DNA from: Atriophallophorus winterbourni
Taxonomy: Eukaryota; Platyhelminthes; Trematoda; Plagiorchiida; Microphallidae
Reading direction: 5' to 3'
Length of the DNA stretch: 64,000 nucleotides
NCBI GenBank assembly: GCA_013407085.1
Contig: JACCGJ010013279.1
Coordinates: 1 to 64,000 of the forward strand
Under the pieces are notes generated by a model, which searched no databases, was not told where the DNA came from, and was given only the letters and a program-made list of their open reading frames with translations. Both the position numbers and the translations under genes were made by a program. Positions within the stretch are counted from its first letter, which is position 1, and each line of letters opens with the position of its first letter. Of this stretch, positions 1-11,390 are shown piece by piece.

Positions 1-972
1 GCTGTTCCTGACACTTTTCTTGAAGTTGTCTCAGGGAGAAGATCATGTCAACGGTTGATCTTCCCTTGCGGAAGCCACATTGAGATTCGGATTAAATTCT
101 ATCAGCTAAAACTTGCAGCCGGATCTGTAAGACTTTAGCAAACAATTTGCCTACAACATTCAGAAGGGAGATTTCTCTGTAATTGTTGCAGTCGCCTCTG
201 TCACCCTTATACTTAAATAGCGTGATGATATTTGTGTCTCGCATCTCTTGTGGGACACCCCCCTCCTGCCAGCACTGAAGAAGCAAATGGTGAAGAGGCT
301 GTAATAATGCTGCTCTACCGCATTTGATGAGCTCAGGTGGAATTACGTCGTCACCAGGGGCCTTCCCATTCGCTAAGCTGTCGATTGCCTTATTGAGCTC
401 AGCAAGAGTAGGGGGGTATCTAGATCTTCAATGGTCGGCAACCGTTCCGCATTTTCAAGTGCATGCGGTAGATTCGTACTATCCCTAGAGTAGAAAGAGG
501 AGAAGTGCTCTACCCATCTTCCCATCTGTTGCGTTTTGTCGAAAATCGGCTTACCAGATAAAGACTTAATGGGAGCCGTTTTAAGTTTGTTTGGGCCAAT
601 GGCTCTCTTGATCCCATCATACATACCGTGAAAATTTCCGGTATCCGCAGCTTTTTGGATATTGAGACTAACTTCAGTCCAATAGTCGTTTGCACATCGC
701 CTTGCAGTCTGTTGGACCTTATTTCCAGCTGCTCTTAGAAGACGTAAGTTTTCATCTGTTGTCATACCTTCGAGCCTCAAGAATGCTGAGCGTTTCTCAT
801 CTAACACAGCAGTCATCTCAGAAGCGTTTGCTTCGAACCAATCGCTCGTTCGAGCTTTCTTCGGACCGAACGTGGAAAGTGCGACTCGGCTTTTCTTTAT
901 TCCTAAATTATACCTACAATCTTGTCGGAAGCGAAAAGTCGAATTTATAAGGAACAATAATGGTTCTAGCAT
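1..972 (-). pseudogene. RTE-like endonuclease-reverse transcriptase fragment (linker plus start of RT)
   Basis: The antisense frame at 373-972 reads the linker that joins endonuclease and reverse transcriptase in RTE-type elements (WVEHFSSFYSRDS motif near residue 155). After a frameshift near the G run at 411-416 the frame continues through APGDDVIPPELIK and, at 92-286, NNYREISLLNVVGKLFAK, the first conserved RT block. It runs off the window edge within the 'PESQCGFRKGRSTVDMIF' block. The endonuclease and the catalytic YADD part are not in view, so this is a 5'-truncated, frameshifted relic cut by the window end. Related modules of the same kind of element occur at 40.0, 40.7, 57.5 and 59.8 kb. 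The family call rests on motif recall, not on a search. Confidence 0.8.
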
Positions 973-999
973 GAGCTGCTTACAACTTTCCCTATATGA

Positions 1000-1180
1000 T
1001 TGATTCGAGATATTTCCAATGATTGATTCAGCAAAAGTACGCTGTACGTTTTCTAAAACGATGCTATCGGTTTTTATGCTACTATATTTTATATTACAAT
1101 AATCAAAGAGAAGGATAGTGAAAGGTTTATAAAGTTATAACTTACAGTGTTGGAGAGCAAATAACTTACGTATCATATTT
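1000..1180. other. Unassigned AT-rich spacer
   Basis: Nothing recognisable between two antisense retrotransposon relics. Confidence 0.5.
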
Positions 1181-1650
1181 ACATTCTGCTTTGCCTTCGA
1201 GATCACGTGATGTATATGCTCGTTGAATGTAAGCGATGCAGAATATCTTAACCCAGGATCACGTTCAGTCGATCATTTGAATGGGCTTACTATTAAAAAT
1301 AATTGATCTATCAGGCATTGCACATCTTAGAGGCATGTACTAAGATTTATCTACAGAGATTGAGTGATCATTAATTTTAATCCAGTCGGATAATGCAGTC
1401 AATATTTGGTCATCCTATCAATGTATATTTGTGCTTCTGAAGATGGAAAAGAGATGACTAATTTCATTTCATAGTTTACTATGAGAAATAACCGTATGTA
1501 CATCGTTTATATATAAGATGAAAAGTAATGGACCGAAAAGACTGCCTTGTAACACGACAGTTGGGATCGGCAGGGTGCGCGATCTGTGACCATTGACCTC
1601 AACGCAGTATGTGCGATCTGTGAGGAAAGAGGAGATCTGAAAAGAAGATT
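1180..1650 (-). pseudogene. CR1/Jockey-like RT fragment
   Basis: The reverse strand reads a decayed RT palm. Around 1500-1640 it gives FLTDRTYCVEVNGHRS followed by VVLQGSLFGPLLFILYIND, the block that precedes the catalytic FADD. The FADD segment itself is not legible and upstream blocks are mutated beyond use. It abuts the ATTGA-rich tail of the next antisense element at about 1670-1690, which looks like an insertion into this older fragment. Confidence 0.6.
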
Positions 1651-1667
1651 CCCACTTGTACCCAATT

Positions 1668-3060
1668 CAATTCAATTCAATGGTCTAAAAAGCCTATAGC
1701 TTTATAAAAACCACAGAATAATATGGGAAATACGAATGACATAGGTAGTAAATGGGATTTGTTTGATTACTGAGCAGTTCAGGAACACGGTAAAAATTAA
1801 TAGGGCATAAACGGATTTCAATCGGTTGGATGGCACATGTAAATCTATTGGGTCAAGATGTATAGTTTACTTCGATCCATAGGTGCAAAGTTCAAAGCTT
1901 TAATGGTGTAAAATATATAGGTTCAATGTTTGGATTGGTCGACATGAAGTTGTCCAAGTTCGATTTTGAATATATTCAAGTCGGGTGAATGTGCAACATT
2001 ACATGGTAGGGGTTTCCAGGTGAAACATACACGTACAAAATAAAAATATCTTTGACAATCCAGTCTTGAGTCGAGAATGATTACTGTGTAGTTATGACTC
2101 GGGCTCGTTCGTGGTGGTAGTCGTGTGAATAGTTTATTCAGGGGATGGTTACGGGTATGCAATATATTGAACATAACAATCAAATCACCTCTAAGACGGC
2201 GGTAGCGAGATAAGGACTTATAATTCGATCTTCGTATTGTTTGTGCTTTAAACCACGTACGATCTTGGTGGTCCGATGATATATTCTCTGCAAGAGGCTG
2301 ATGTCCATCTGTAGCCATGGTGCCCAAGCCTGAACAGCATACTCTATGGTTGACCTCAAGTACGTATTAATTATTCTGAGAACTGTGCGCTTCGTGAAAC
2401 TCCCGAGCAAGCGTTTAAGCAGATGCAGTACTCTTTACGTCTTTTCATAGACAGCTGTGCTGTTAAGTTACGGTTTCTAAGTAATGCTCACCCGCACCTA
2501 ATTCCTTCTCTTTGTCAGTGCTTTGGAGTATATGGGAACAAAGGGTGTAAGAAAACTCGAAATGTCTTCCAACAGTCAATACCTTGCATTTTCTGACATT
2601 GAAAGGTAGTTCATTTCTAACTGACCAGTCCTGTAAGGCATCGAGGTCCAGCTGAAGCTGTCGGCAATCTTTAGGTGTGTGAACTTGTGTCCAAAGATTG
2701 ATGTCATTCTCAAATAACAAGATTTTGCAGCGAACAAGTTTAGGTAACTCATTCACGTAGAACACGAAAAGAATTGGTCCAAGCACTGATCCCTGCGGCA
2801 TCCCATTCGTTACTGCAATGGGTCGTGACAAAGCACCATCAACCCTTACTCGAATGATACGGTCGCGGTGATAATCCTCCAACAAGGCTAGTAATGAAAC
2901 CTTGATGCCACACCGCTCGCTTTTTTCGTAAACAGACTGTATGTTAACATGATTCGAATGCGTTTGACATATCAAAGATTAGCAAAGTGTTGTATGTTGG
3001 AGACCGTTGTCTACAGCTTGTTGCCCAATCATCGAGGGGAGCAGACGGTTTGAAAGGCAA
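1668..3060 (-). pseudogene. CR1-like element, family B copy 1 (RT palm to 3' end)
   Basis: On the minus strand 2463-2975 reads the RT palm with MPQGSVLGPILFVFYVNELP followed by the catalytic box as FENDI instead of FADDx, so the active site is lost. 2180-2410 and 1923-2327 give the thumb and C-terminus (TIEYAVQAWAPWL; RCYFYFVRVCF-type ending) in two overlapping frames, so a frameshift separates them. The 3' end is a short ATTGA repeat at about 1671-1690. The same C-terminus recurs at 31.35-31.65 kb (antisense) and 63.1-63.55 kb (sense), which defines family B here. The 5' half is missing, as usual for truncated LINE copies. Confidence 0.8.
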
Positions 3061-3486
3061 GAGAGTCTTTTCTGAGCCGTGTTGTCCGAGTCGATTGAAT
3101 TTATCCCATGTTTGGTGATGGGCAAAATTATAGTGTTAGGAGTTCCTGGTAAATCAATACACTTACAGAATACAATACCTTCGACAGTTCAGTCGAGTCT
3201 GAATAAGTACTGTGTAGTCATGACTCCGGCTCGTTCGTGGTGGTAGTCGTGTGAATAGTTTATTCAGGGGATGGTTACGGGTATGCAATATATTGAACAT
3301 AACAATCAAATCACCTCTAAGACGGCGGTAGCGAAATAAGGACTTGTAATTCGATCTTCGTATTGTTTGTGCCTCAAACCACGTACGATCTTGGTGGTCC
3401 GATGATATATTCTCTGCAAGAGTCTGATGTCCATCTGTAGCCAGGGTGACTAAGCCTGAACAGCATACTCCATGGTTGACCTCAAG
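3060..3486 (-). pseudogene. Family B copy 2, 3' part (left of the pogo insertion)
   Basis: About 3190-3486 nearly repeats about 2060-2370, including the run before 'cctcaagta'. It is the 3' part of a second antisense family B copy and stops exactly at the TA where the DNA transposon begins. The copy continues to the right of that transposon at 5279. High identity to copy 1 suggests a recent duplication or two young insertions of one lineage. Confidence 0.75.
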
Positions 3487-3488
3487 TA

Positions 3489-5276
3489 CCGTATTTTTCA
3501 GACTATACGGCGCACCGGATTATAAGACGTAGTATCAGTGAACGATCTGTTTTCATATATAAGACGCACCGGATTATAAGGCGCATAAAGCGAAACAAAA
3601 ATAGTCGGATAGGTCAGACTTTATTCAAATCATGAACAATAACTGTCAATATTACATAAAAAAGTACACTAACTTTTTCAATCATTCCTCTTCTACGAAT
3701 CCATCAAATTCCTCGTCTTCGGTGTCAGAATTCAACAGTTGGGCGATAGCGGCATCAAGCATGCCCGGATCCCTCTAGCCATCATCCGATTCAGTCTCAT
3801 TGCTGTTGCCTGGCTGTTCATCAATGATTCCAGCCTAATTAAAAGCTCGGACAACAGTAGAGACCGATACTTCAGCCCAGGCGTCGACGATCCATTGGCA
3901 GACAGTGGCGTAACTAGCCCGGCGTTGCCTACCTGTCTTGGTAAATGTGTGCTCACCTTCTTTTATCCATTGCTCTCATGCGGCTCACAATTTAGCCTTG
4001 AACGCCCTATTGACTCCAATATCTTCACTTGACTTTTGACAGTTTCGGTGAGATGAGCGCGCATAGAGTCGTAGATCAATAAGGTCGGGGAAGTGTGGAA
4101 AAAGCCATCCGGCCTCCTGACATAAACTTTTCTCAGCCACTTGCTCATTTTCTCTTCGTCTATCCAGCCTTTCGGATTGACGTTAACAATGATTACAACA
4201 GGAAACGTTTCTTTTGGCAAAGTCTTCTTCTTAAAAATGGCCATGATCGGTAGTTTTTGACCATTAGCCTGGCAACCAAGAACGACAGTGAAGGAAGATT
4301 TCTCATTCCCCGTGGTGCGTATAGATAAAGTAGACATCCCTGTTTTTTCTACGGTACGGTTCATGGGAATGTCAAAGGTGAGAGGGATCTCATCCATGTT
4401 TGTAATGTGGTCAGAATGGATCTTCTTTTCTATGATCTTGTCCTTGCAGTAAGTGCAGAAAATAGCTATTCTTTCATTGTAATCCTTTGGCATTTGCTGC
4501 GAAGTAGTAGTTCTTATGCGGATGGAGAGATGACGCCTTTTCATAAAACGGAAGCATCAAGAAGGACCTCCTTGAAATTCGTCTATCTTTATATCACGTG
4601 CCATCGCTGTTGCCTTAAGTCGAATGGAGATTGTAGAGACACTTCTACATGCTCTTCTCTGTTCAGTAATCCACTGCTCAATTTTGTCCTCTAATTGTGG
4701 CCATATTGCCTTGTTCCCTCGGAAACTCTTCTTCGTCTTCTTTACTTGACGCAGGTCATCTTCTTGTTTCCTCCACATCCGTACCATTGATTCATTAATG
4801 TTGAATTGTTTCGCAGCTTCTCTATTCCCATGTTCTACTGCGCGGCTGATGGCCTTAAGTTTGAAATCCGCATCGTAAGCATGTCTCTTAACAGGTGCCA
4901 TTTTGGGGTCTTTAATTACCGGATGTTTAAGCACAGTAGGTACCAGAAATAGTGGTTTTGGTGAGTGAACGAGTTTCATTTTAATCGCTAAATAGTTTAT
5001 TTTGATCTGTTGTTGATTGTTTGACTCTGACCCCAAAACAAGTCTGTCTAGACAGCATAGAAAGCCGACTCCACGACCATCATTGATTATTCTTTTATAA
5101 TCAAGGCGAGCGACATCGTCACTTACCCAAGTCCTGATAAAACATTTTGACAGATTTTTCAGCGCAGTGTGAACATACACTATTCATACATAAGGCGTAC
5201 CGGAATATAAGGCTCACTGCTGATTTTTCGTACAAATAAGTGTTTTTATGTGCGCCTTATAGTCCGAAAAATACGG
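3489..5276 (-). mobile_element. pogo/Tigger-like DNA transposon with TIRs and TA target duplication
   Basis: The element is 1788 bp. Both ends read CCGTATTTTTC(A/G)GACTATA inward, and the match continues to 27 bp with two mismatches. TA flanks both sides (3487-3488 and 5277-5278). Subterminal copies of 'CACCGGATTATAAG' follow the left end, and a diverged form precedes the right end. The interior encodes a pogo-type transposase on the minus strand. The undisturbed site exists in the sibling repeat at about 2350-2375 (ctcaag-TA-cgtattaattattc), so ends and target are known directly from the window. TA duplication and a POGK-like DDE domain place it in Tc1/mariner-pogo. Confidence 0.93.
3682..4902 (-). 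pseudogene. pogo-type DDE transposase, disrupted
   Basis: The start is the ATG at 4900-4902 (MAPVKRHAYDADFKLKAI), which opens a CENP-B/pogo-type helix-turn-helix (REAAKQFNINESMVRMWRKQ). The frame stops at TGA 4557-4559 where a Trp is usual, and resumes in the same frame: one in-frame stop splits an otherwise open region. The DDE domain follows (NMDEIPLTFDIP with the first Asp; GNEKSSFTVVLGCQANGQKL; LLIYDSMRAHL with the second Asp). After the VKSQVK stretch (about 4030) roughly 100 bp of the usual reading frame is missing. The C-terminus then continues in another frame with several stops, ending in an acidic EDEEFDGFVEEE tail. The copy cannot encode a full transposase. Confidence 0.88.
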
Positions 5277-5278
5277 TA

Positions 5279-5950
5279 CGTAATAATTATTCGATTAACA
5301 GTTTGCTTCATCGATGAACTCCGCTTTGCTCATAACAGTTTATGTGGTACTGTGTCGAAAGCTTTAGTTATAGCAAGGAAGACAACTATGACTGCTAAAC
5401 CATTTTCAATTGAGCTTCTAATGCAGTATGAATATTCTAACTAGCAAGTGATGCAGGATCTTTTGTTTAGGAAACCGTGCTGTGCATTAGAAAAAATAGT
5501 AGGTGTAAAGTATTTTAGTATAGCTTTTTTCAAATAATCTTGATTAGAAAGCTGTATGGTGTATCGGTCGGTAGTTCGTGATCAAGTGTTTAGAACACGA
5601 TTTGTATCTGGGTATAACAATCGAGTGTTTTTATTCTGCCGAAAAGGTACTCGATTCGATAGATGCGTTGAAAAAGTTCAGCAATAGAAATTGAAAGTCT
5701 TTGCCACCCATTTCGCATCTGGCTGGAAGTATGCCTGCTATATCTGGTTCAAGACTGACAGTTGCTTCTCACAGAATTTATTTGGGTCACTCAGGTTTAT
5801 ACTCGAAATATTCAGTGTACCAGTAGAAGGAGGTTAACTGGTTGTATAAACGTAGTTTGACTTGTTGTAGGTAGAGTTAAAATATAGAAAGAATTTTTCC
5901 CAGATAGCATCAGGGGAACTGATGATTGTTTCACTTATGGAAGAATTACA
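5279..5950 (-). pseudogene. Family B copy 2, RT part (right of the pogo insertion)
   Basis: After the TA the sequence matches family B copy 1 for about 55 bases, then jumps to an earlier RT block. The minus strand reads AQHGFLNKRSCITC at about 5440-5480 and AITKAFDTVPHKL at about 5335-5370. The stretch that should carry the QGSVLGP and FADD blocks is absent, so an internal deletion near 5335 joins thumb to palm. Further 5' the frame fades out by about 5950. Confidence 0.65.
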
Positions 5951-6400
5951 ATTTTTGATAATGAAATGTATGTTGCAGGGTGAGTTGGATGATTGTAACT
6001 TGGTAAGATTACTTAGCGATCCGCTTTAATCCTGAAATCATAGGGGCTTTTGTTTCATCAGCTCTATGGTGTGTTTGTCTAAAGCATATCCTGACTTTCT
6101 TGATAGTAAATTTTTTCAGTCAACACGGAACCTTTTGTTTTTGAAACGTTTTAAAATGTCGGGAACATGTACACAAAGGACGTTTGATGCCCCGCACGCT
6201 TTAAACGCTGCGCAATATTTTTATTTTTTGAAGGATGGGGAATTTGCTGCGCCGGTCGGAATAATGCGAAAGAAAACTCATACATGCCTGCAGACGGAAC
6301 CGAAACTGTTTCGATTTTGAATGTGACTGGCAATCTCAAATTTTCCCATCAAAATTTGACGTCCCCCTTATTCGTGTTGAAATTCTGTGTTCAAACTATT
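5950..6400. other. Unassigned spacer
   Basis: No convincing coding frame. One frame is open at 6066-6320 but shows no recognisable motif. Confidence 0.4.
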
Positions 6401-6462
6401 TTGATTAACTGAAAATTCGTTTTAACGAATAAAGTTCTCTTCTTCTTCTTCTTCTTCTACAT
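6400..6462 (+). repeat. 3' terminus of a family-F-like LINE with hairpin and CTT tail
   Basis: The stretch CTGAAAATTCGT...ACGAATAAAGTTC followed by (CTT)n matches the 3' end of element F at 11045-11090. A hairpin ATTCGTT/AACGAAT lies at 6415-6430, directly before AATAAAG. No coding part is attached, so this is a strongly truncated copy. Confidence 0.6.
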
Positions 6463-7380
6463 AACAGCGAAGAAGAGCGAAAATATTATTCGTTTCCATA
6501 ACAACAGAATGTAGCTCCATTTTTTATTTTTTTATTTTCTGGGCTATCTTTAATTTTTTACGCATAATGAGCTTATATGACGCCTTCTTAAGTAACCCTT
6601 TAATTTTTGAATAAATTGTTGAAGAGACCGTTGTGAAATCACTAAAAAGAAAAATTCAGCTACGGTCTTCTGCTTATACTAATACTGAAATTAGATAGGT
6701 GGGTTGAAAACAGTAATTTGACCTTTAGGTAGACCGCACTTGCTGTACATATACGCTGCAAAAGAGATATGAAAGCTGTTAACGTTGACCGTGCAATTGC
6801 GAAGAACTCGTTCTTCACCGTTTACTCCGGGGACATTGTGTAAAGTGACATTTCAAAGTTCAGGAACATCATATACAGCTCTTGTCTGTCAAAATAATAT
6901 AACTCTCCCGGCGTACAAGTGCCGCCAATCGGCTGAGCACTGCCAACCGTCTGAGCGCTGTGGGAAATGAACCATTATTTTATGCATGCGTTGAGTTTAT
7001 CACCATTGAATAGCTCATACGAATGCTTGTTTAGCTAACAATAAATTTTTTAAACATAAAAACATGTGCTCTTCAATTAATTTCGCAAAGCATCAGCTAA
7101 GATGGGGCACATTACTGTAGATAACACTTGTATTGGAGTCTATCGCTGTTTAAGGTGATATATCTGAACATGGATAGCGATTAAGAGGAGTAATTCAATG
7201 TAATTCAGGGTTTATAATTGTCTAAAAAGAAACAAGCTTAACAACAACCATAGAATGGTTAAAATTGAAATGTGAGTGTATAAACAAGATAAGATTAAGC
7301 AGTATATAAGTGTTCGAGGAATGAATAATTCAATAAAAATAATTTCGTTTCAATTCTTGCAAGCTAGTGAAGTGAGCAAC
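6463..7380. other. Unassigned spacer
   Basis: AT-rich DNA without a readable gene or known repeat. A short imperfect duplication of about 20 bp (GCC-AA-CG-CTGAGC pattern) occurs at 6921-6960. Confidence 0.4.
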
Positions 7381-7399
7381 GGTTGAAGATAAACTGTTC

Positions 7400-8640
7400 C
7401 AAGTAAAACCGACACGGACAGAATTAAAAACCTTCTATAGTTCAGGCAGGAATGCAAGCAATCCAACCAAATAGGACACAAAGATGTGTTTCGTCATAAA
7501 ACAGCCAAACGGAGAACACCAAACTAACGAAACAGGTTCTTCCAACGTCGTTCCACCCGAACATCAAAACCCTTTCCACGATCACTCAGCCATTGTGCTA
7601 ACCAGTAGTCGGTAAATCCCATTGTTCACAACCGTAAAAATCAATGGTTTTACAGTAGGATTGCAACTTGATGGGGCTTCTAATGTCACCGTTATTTCGA
7701 CATAAACATGGAAATCTCTTGGCAATCCAAAACCTAAACCCACAAGTCATCGTGCAATCAGTACATGTGGCGGTGCGCTGAAAATATAAGGTCAGTTTTT
7801 TGCCTTGTAAATTTTTGTGGTTGAATGCTATCTGCATCATGTTTTGTATCCCATTCCAATCTTAATCTACTGGGTTTCGACTTAATCGAACAATTGGGTC
7901 TGTTAGAGCTACCGATAGCCACGATATGCTACCAATCTCAACCAATCGTAGTTCATTCAATCTCACCTAACAATTTACGGAAACAATTCGAAGATGTATT
8001 CTGTTATTAGCTGAGGTACTGCATGAAGTTTCAGGCAAAATTACACTTGCGTCAGAGTCAAAAACCTGTTTTCCAACCAAAGCGTCTGGTACCGTACTAC
8101 TCTATAGAACAGGTGGGCGCAGAACTCACTCGAGACTCAGTGCTCTATGAAATGACCGTGTTAAATGGTGTATGGGTACACCATCGCAACTAATTACGTC
8201 CTAAACCTACCAATCCTCAATACAAAACACCAGTTAATGCTAGAATCCCACTGGATATATTACTGGACACATTTGGATTCGCCGTTCAAACTACAGAAAT
8301 CACCGAAATCACATCCAGTTAACCTCGAGCGAGGTGAGAGAATTCGCAAACCAGCATCCAGGTTACAGTTTGACCTCAGAGGGGCAAAGTACGAAAGTTT
8401 TACGAGGGAAGGTGTTGAGCGAGGCGACCTCACACAAGACACTTGCGACCTCGGTAATGTCCTTATCAGAACAGTGCGGATGAATGCTGTGGCATGTTGT
8501 AACCTTGTGCTTCAATTTCCTCAACTGAACCTTCGTTGTCTTACTCTGCACGGACTTCTTTGCCGCTTACTTCGTACACGGATTTCTGTTTTCCATAGAA
8601 AAACTCGCCCTGTCCAGCACTAGGACTGGCAAACCTGCGT
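7400..8640 (+). pseudogene. Ty3/gypsy-type LTR retrotransposon relic (zinc knuckle, protease, integrase end)
   Basis: Reading + from about 7445, a degenerate CCHC knuckle (EC...GHKDVFRHK) is followed at 7660-7690 by the aspartic protease start as LQLDGASNVTVIS, where families of this kind have DTAS or DTGS after the Leu. The protease end and the RT approach follow at about 7860-8100 (NLNLLGFDLIEQLGLL; KFQAKLHL; PKRLVPYYSI). The frame then passes straight to an integrase C-terminus (VLYEMTVLNGVWVHHR at about 8140-8185, then a proline- and arginine-rich end). RT, RNase H and most of integrase are therefore deleted. Stops and frameshifts are frequent, and no LTRs were recognised at either side. 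Confidence 0.75.
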
Positions 8641-8699
8641 TTTGAGTCTGTTTGTGAAGAAGCGGGGACTTCTAATCGGCCGTGCACAATAATTTCTTT

Positions 8700-11090
8700 T
8701 TCAACATTATTTTTCGTCATTTTTTGATACGTTCAATCGCTATGATTTTCTTAATTCGTCATGTTTTCGCATCAACAAAGGTCGATTTTTAACGCGCACA
8801 CTTTAAAACAATTACGCGATGCCGTGTTTCATCGTGAGAATTCTGACATAAAAAAACTTTGGCATCAGTATTCGGCAAAAATTGGATAACATATTGGAGC
8901 AATCATTAAAAAAGAAGAACAAACATCGTACTGGTTGGCGAGTCGCCCTTCGCCGATGTCATGCCATTTATAGAATGCCCTTACCTTGTGTTTTATCATC
9001 GAACGTTCGTTCCTTGTGGTCCAAGTACGGTGAAATTTCACAACTATTCACTTCGAAAATTTTGAAGCATACTGGCGCTGCCATGTTTCAAGATACCTGG
9101 CTTCATTCGGCAATAGAAAATGAGTTGGTTTCTCTTGAAGGATTCTGCTGTTTTCGACTTGACCAAACCTGTCCCTCAGTGAATCGTGGTGGCGGAGTAA
9201 TTACCCATATTCGAACTGACTGATGTTCGTATTGCAAACAGATTTTCACTTTTGATAAGCTTGAGATATCCTGCCTGGCTGTTGAATGCAAACCCGGTCA
9301 TGTTTTCGATTTCCAATCCCTTATTTTGATAAATGCTTATGTTAGTCCAAATTGTTAATCTAACGTTTTTGACGCATTCATTGATGAAGTCTTAATAAAA
9401 CTTACTCCTTTTCATAATTCTTTGCTTCTTTCAGTTATTGACCTCAATGACTGCAATTTATCTATGTTTTCCCTGTTGTCTCTCGATAATATTGTTCATT
9501 TCTCAACTCGAGGTGACGCATTTTTGGATTTTGCCCTAGCAAATGCACCCCATTTTCTCCAGTTGGTAATTCTGACCATTGTGTTATCAAACTTCTCCCT
9601 GAAAATTATGGAAGCACTGGGCATAGATACCTTACCCACAGTAATGGTAAAAAGGTGACTCATAGAGCTTGTGAACCTGACAATATTTCAGCCCTGAAGG
9701 ATATGCTCTCTACCACTGATTTCAATATTTTTTACGAAAATGATGTCTCCATAGAATGTGATGTTCTAACAGCATATCTTAATTTTTGTTTTGAAATCTG
9801 TTCTCCTAAAGAAACTATTTCTGTAAGTACACATCGTTTTTCCTCTGCCCACCTAAAAAGCCTAAGAACATTAAAAGAGGAAGCCTTTAAAATACATGAT
9901 CGTAACATTGTTGTGCATCTTTCTCAGTCAATCAAGTTCGAAATTCGACGCCTTGAAACGCTGTACACGAACACGCTTCTTAGAACGAAAGACAGTCGTC
10001 ACCTATGGCGTGCGCTGAAACAAATTTGCGGAAAGAATTACAAGAAATTCCCATCTATTTTAAATATCAATTCCTTAGACTAATATTTTGTGCCCTGCAT
10101 AACCGATAATGCCTGTGCACCGAACTTTATTTTACCCCCATCCTCGTTTTCCAATTCACCCTTTACTAACGTATCCGAGGTCTTTTGCGAACTTTTAGCT
10201 GTCTCATGTTTTAAGGCAGCAGGACCAGACAAAATCTCACTCATGGTACTAATGGAATGTGCTAGAGAACTTTTATTTTCCTTCACATACATTTTCAATC
10301 GTTGCATGGAAAGTGCAATTAGGCCTCGTTGCTGGAAATCTGTGTGTATAACCTCGATCCCAAAAGAAGATCCTAGTAAATACCGCCCGATCGCGTGCAC
10401 CTCGCAGTTGCTTATAGAATTTGAAAGCATTGTACTACGAAGAATGGCATCTAGCTCTCGGGTACACGATGCTTCTCAGTTCGCTTACCGTAAAAATCGA
10501 TCAGCAGTTGATGCTGTCGCTTTGCTTACGGATTATATCACACGTTCTCTAGATAGTAAATCGGAAGCCGTACAAATTTGTATTCTGGATTACACAAATG
10601 CTTTCAACAATGTTCTAAGAAACTTTTTATTGCAAAAATTATTTGAATGTGGGGTTACAACAAATATCCTTTATTGGATTGCATCCTACTTTAAGGGTCG
10701 TCTCCAATATACAGTTGTGAACGGAAAAGCCTCCTGTGAAATACCGATTTCGCGTGGTGTCCTTCAGGGTGCAATATTGTCCCCATTTTTATTTTCCCTT
10801 TACATTTCTGATCTTCCTTGTGACCCTTCGACACTTACTATTAAATAGGCTGATGACGTTGCCGTTGCATTGAATCATAATCTTCGGATCGTGCAACATG
10901 CTTTCAATATTTATTTTCTAATTCCCCTTACATTTGTCTAGCCCATGGTAACCTGACACTTTATTATCTCAAGTATCATTTTATTTTGCAGCGCTTTATA
11001 CATTTTATCATATTTGTATTTTGTGGAGAAAATAATTTTATTGCTGAAAATTCGTGTGCACGAATAAAGTCAGTTTCTTCTCTTCTTCTG
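8700..11090 (+). pseudogene. CR1/Jockey-like element F (endonuclease, RT, 3' end), decayed
   Basis: The endonuclease begins near 8985 (LSSNVRSLWSKYGEISQLF) and passes through a mutated FQDTWL block (usually ETWL) to NRGGGV at about 9180. It is then shifted through 9422-9660. The linker occupies 9655-10083. The RT is open at 10090-10848 with AAGPDKISLMVL, DPSKYRPIACT, FAYRKNRSAVDAV, LDYTNAFNNV and RGVLQGAILSPFLFSLYISD. It ends on a TAG exactly at the Tyr of the catalytic YADD box; ADDVAVAL follows. The thumb and C-terminus are deleted, and the sequence runs directly into the 3' UTR end with hairpin and CTT-rich tail at 11045-11090. Confidence 0.85.
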
Positions 11091-11092
11091 CT
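11040..11092 (+). repeat. 3'-UTR hairpin and tail of element F
   Basis: ATTCGTG/CACGAAT forms a hairpin at 11050-11065, followed at once by AATAAAG and a CTT-rich tail. The other copy at 6415-6430 has T-A where this one has G-C at the top of the stem, so the pairing is kept while the bases differ. Confidence 0.6.
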
Positions 11093-11390
11093 AAGTCTCG
11101 GCTTGGTCATTTCATAACAATCCTGTGTTGTTCCGTTCTCTGTCTTATTGGGATTGGTCTCTCGTATCATCTAGTTGATCACCAGGCACAACGGTCTCTA
11201 GAATCCCGTACATAGCTGGCCTCCTACCAGATGACAGGAGGAAAGCCATTGCGCAAACATAGTTAAGAATTTCCCATCTGCAAGCTTGACCAGTGTTTAA
11301 TTTATACTCTTGGAGAGATTTATCACGGATCCGTTGCACAGCCACCACACGCGCATTTCATAATTAAGCACGGTTTAACATGACTTTCTT
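11092..11390 (-). repeat. Possible antisense LINE 3' end
   Basis: Read on the minus strand, this stretch ends in 'agaagaagagaag' next to the tail of element F, like the AAG-rich tails of the family C elements at 31.1, 32.8 and 35.4 kb. No clear RT C-terminus could be read, so the family assignment is weak. Confidence 0.35.

Noticed and set aside
373..972. Host gene with a 199-residue protein
   Set aside because: The text is the endonuclease-RT linker of an RTE-type element and runs on into RT motifs.
2463..2975. Functional reverse transcriptase
   Set aside because: The catalytic Asp pair is lost (FENDI) and no start or continuation exists.
6040..6065. Antisense CTGATGAAAC near 6060
   Set aside because: No helix II and no GAA in the right place.
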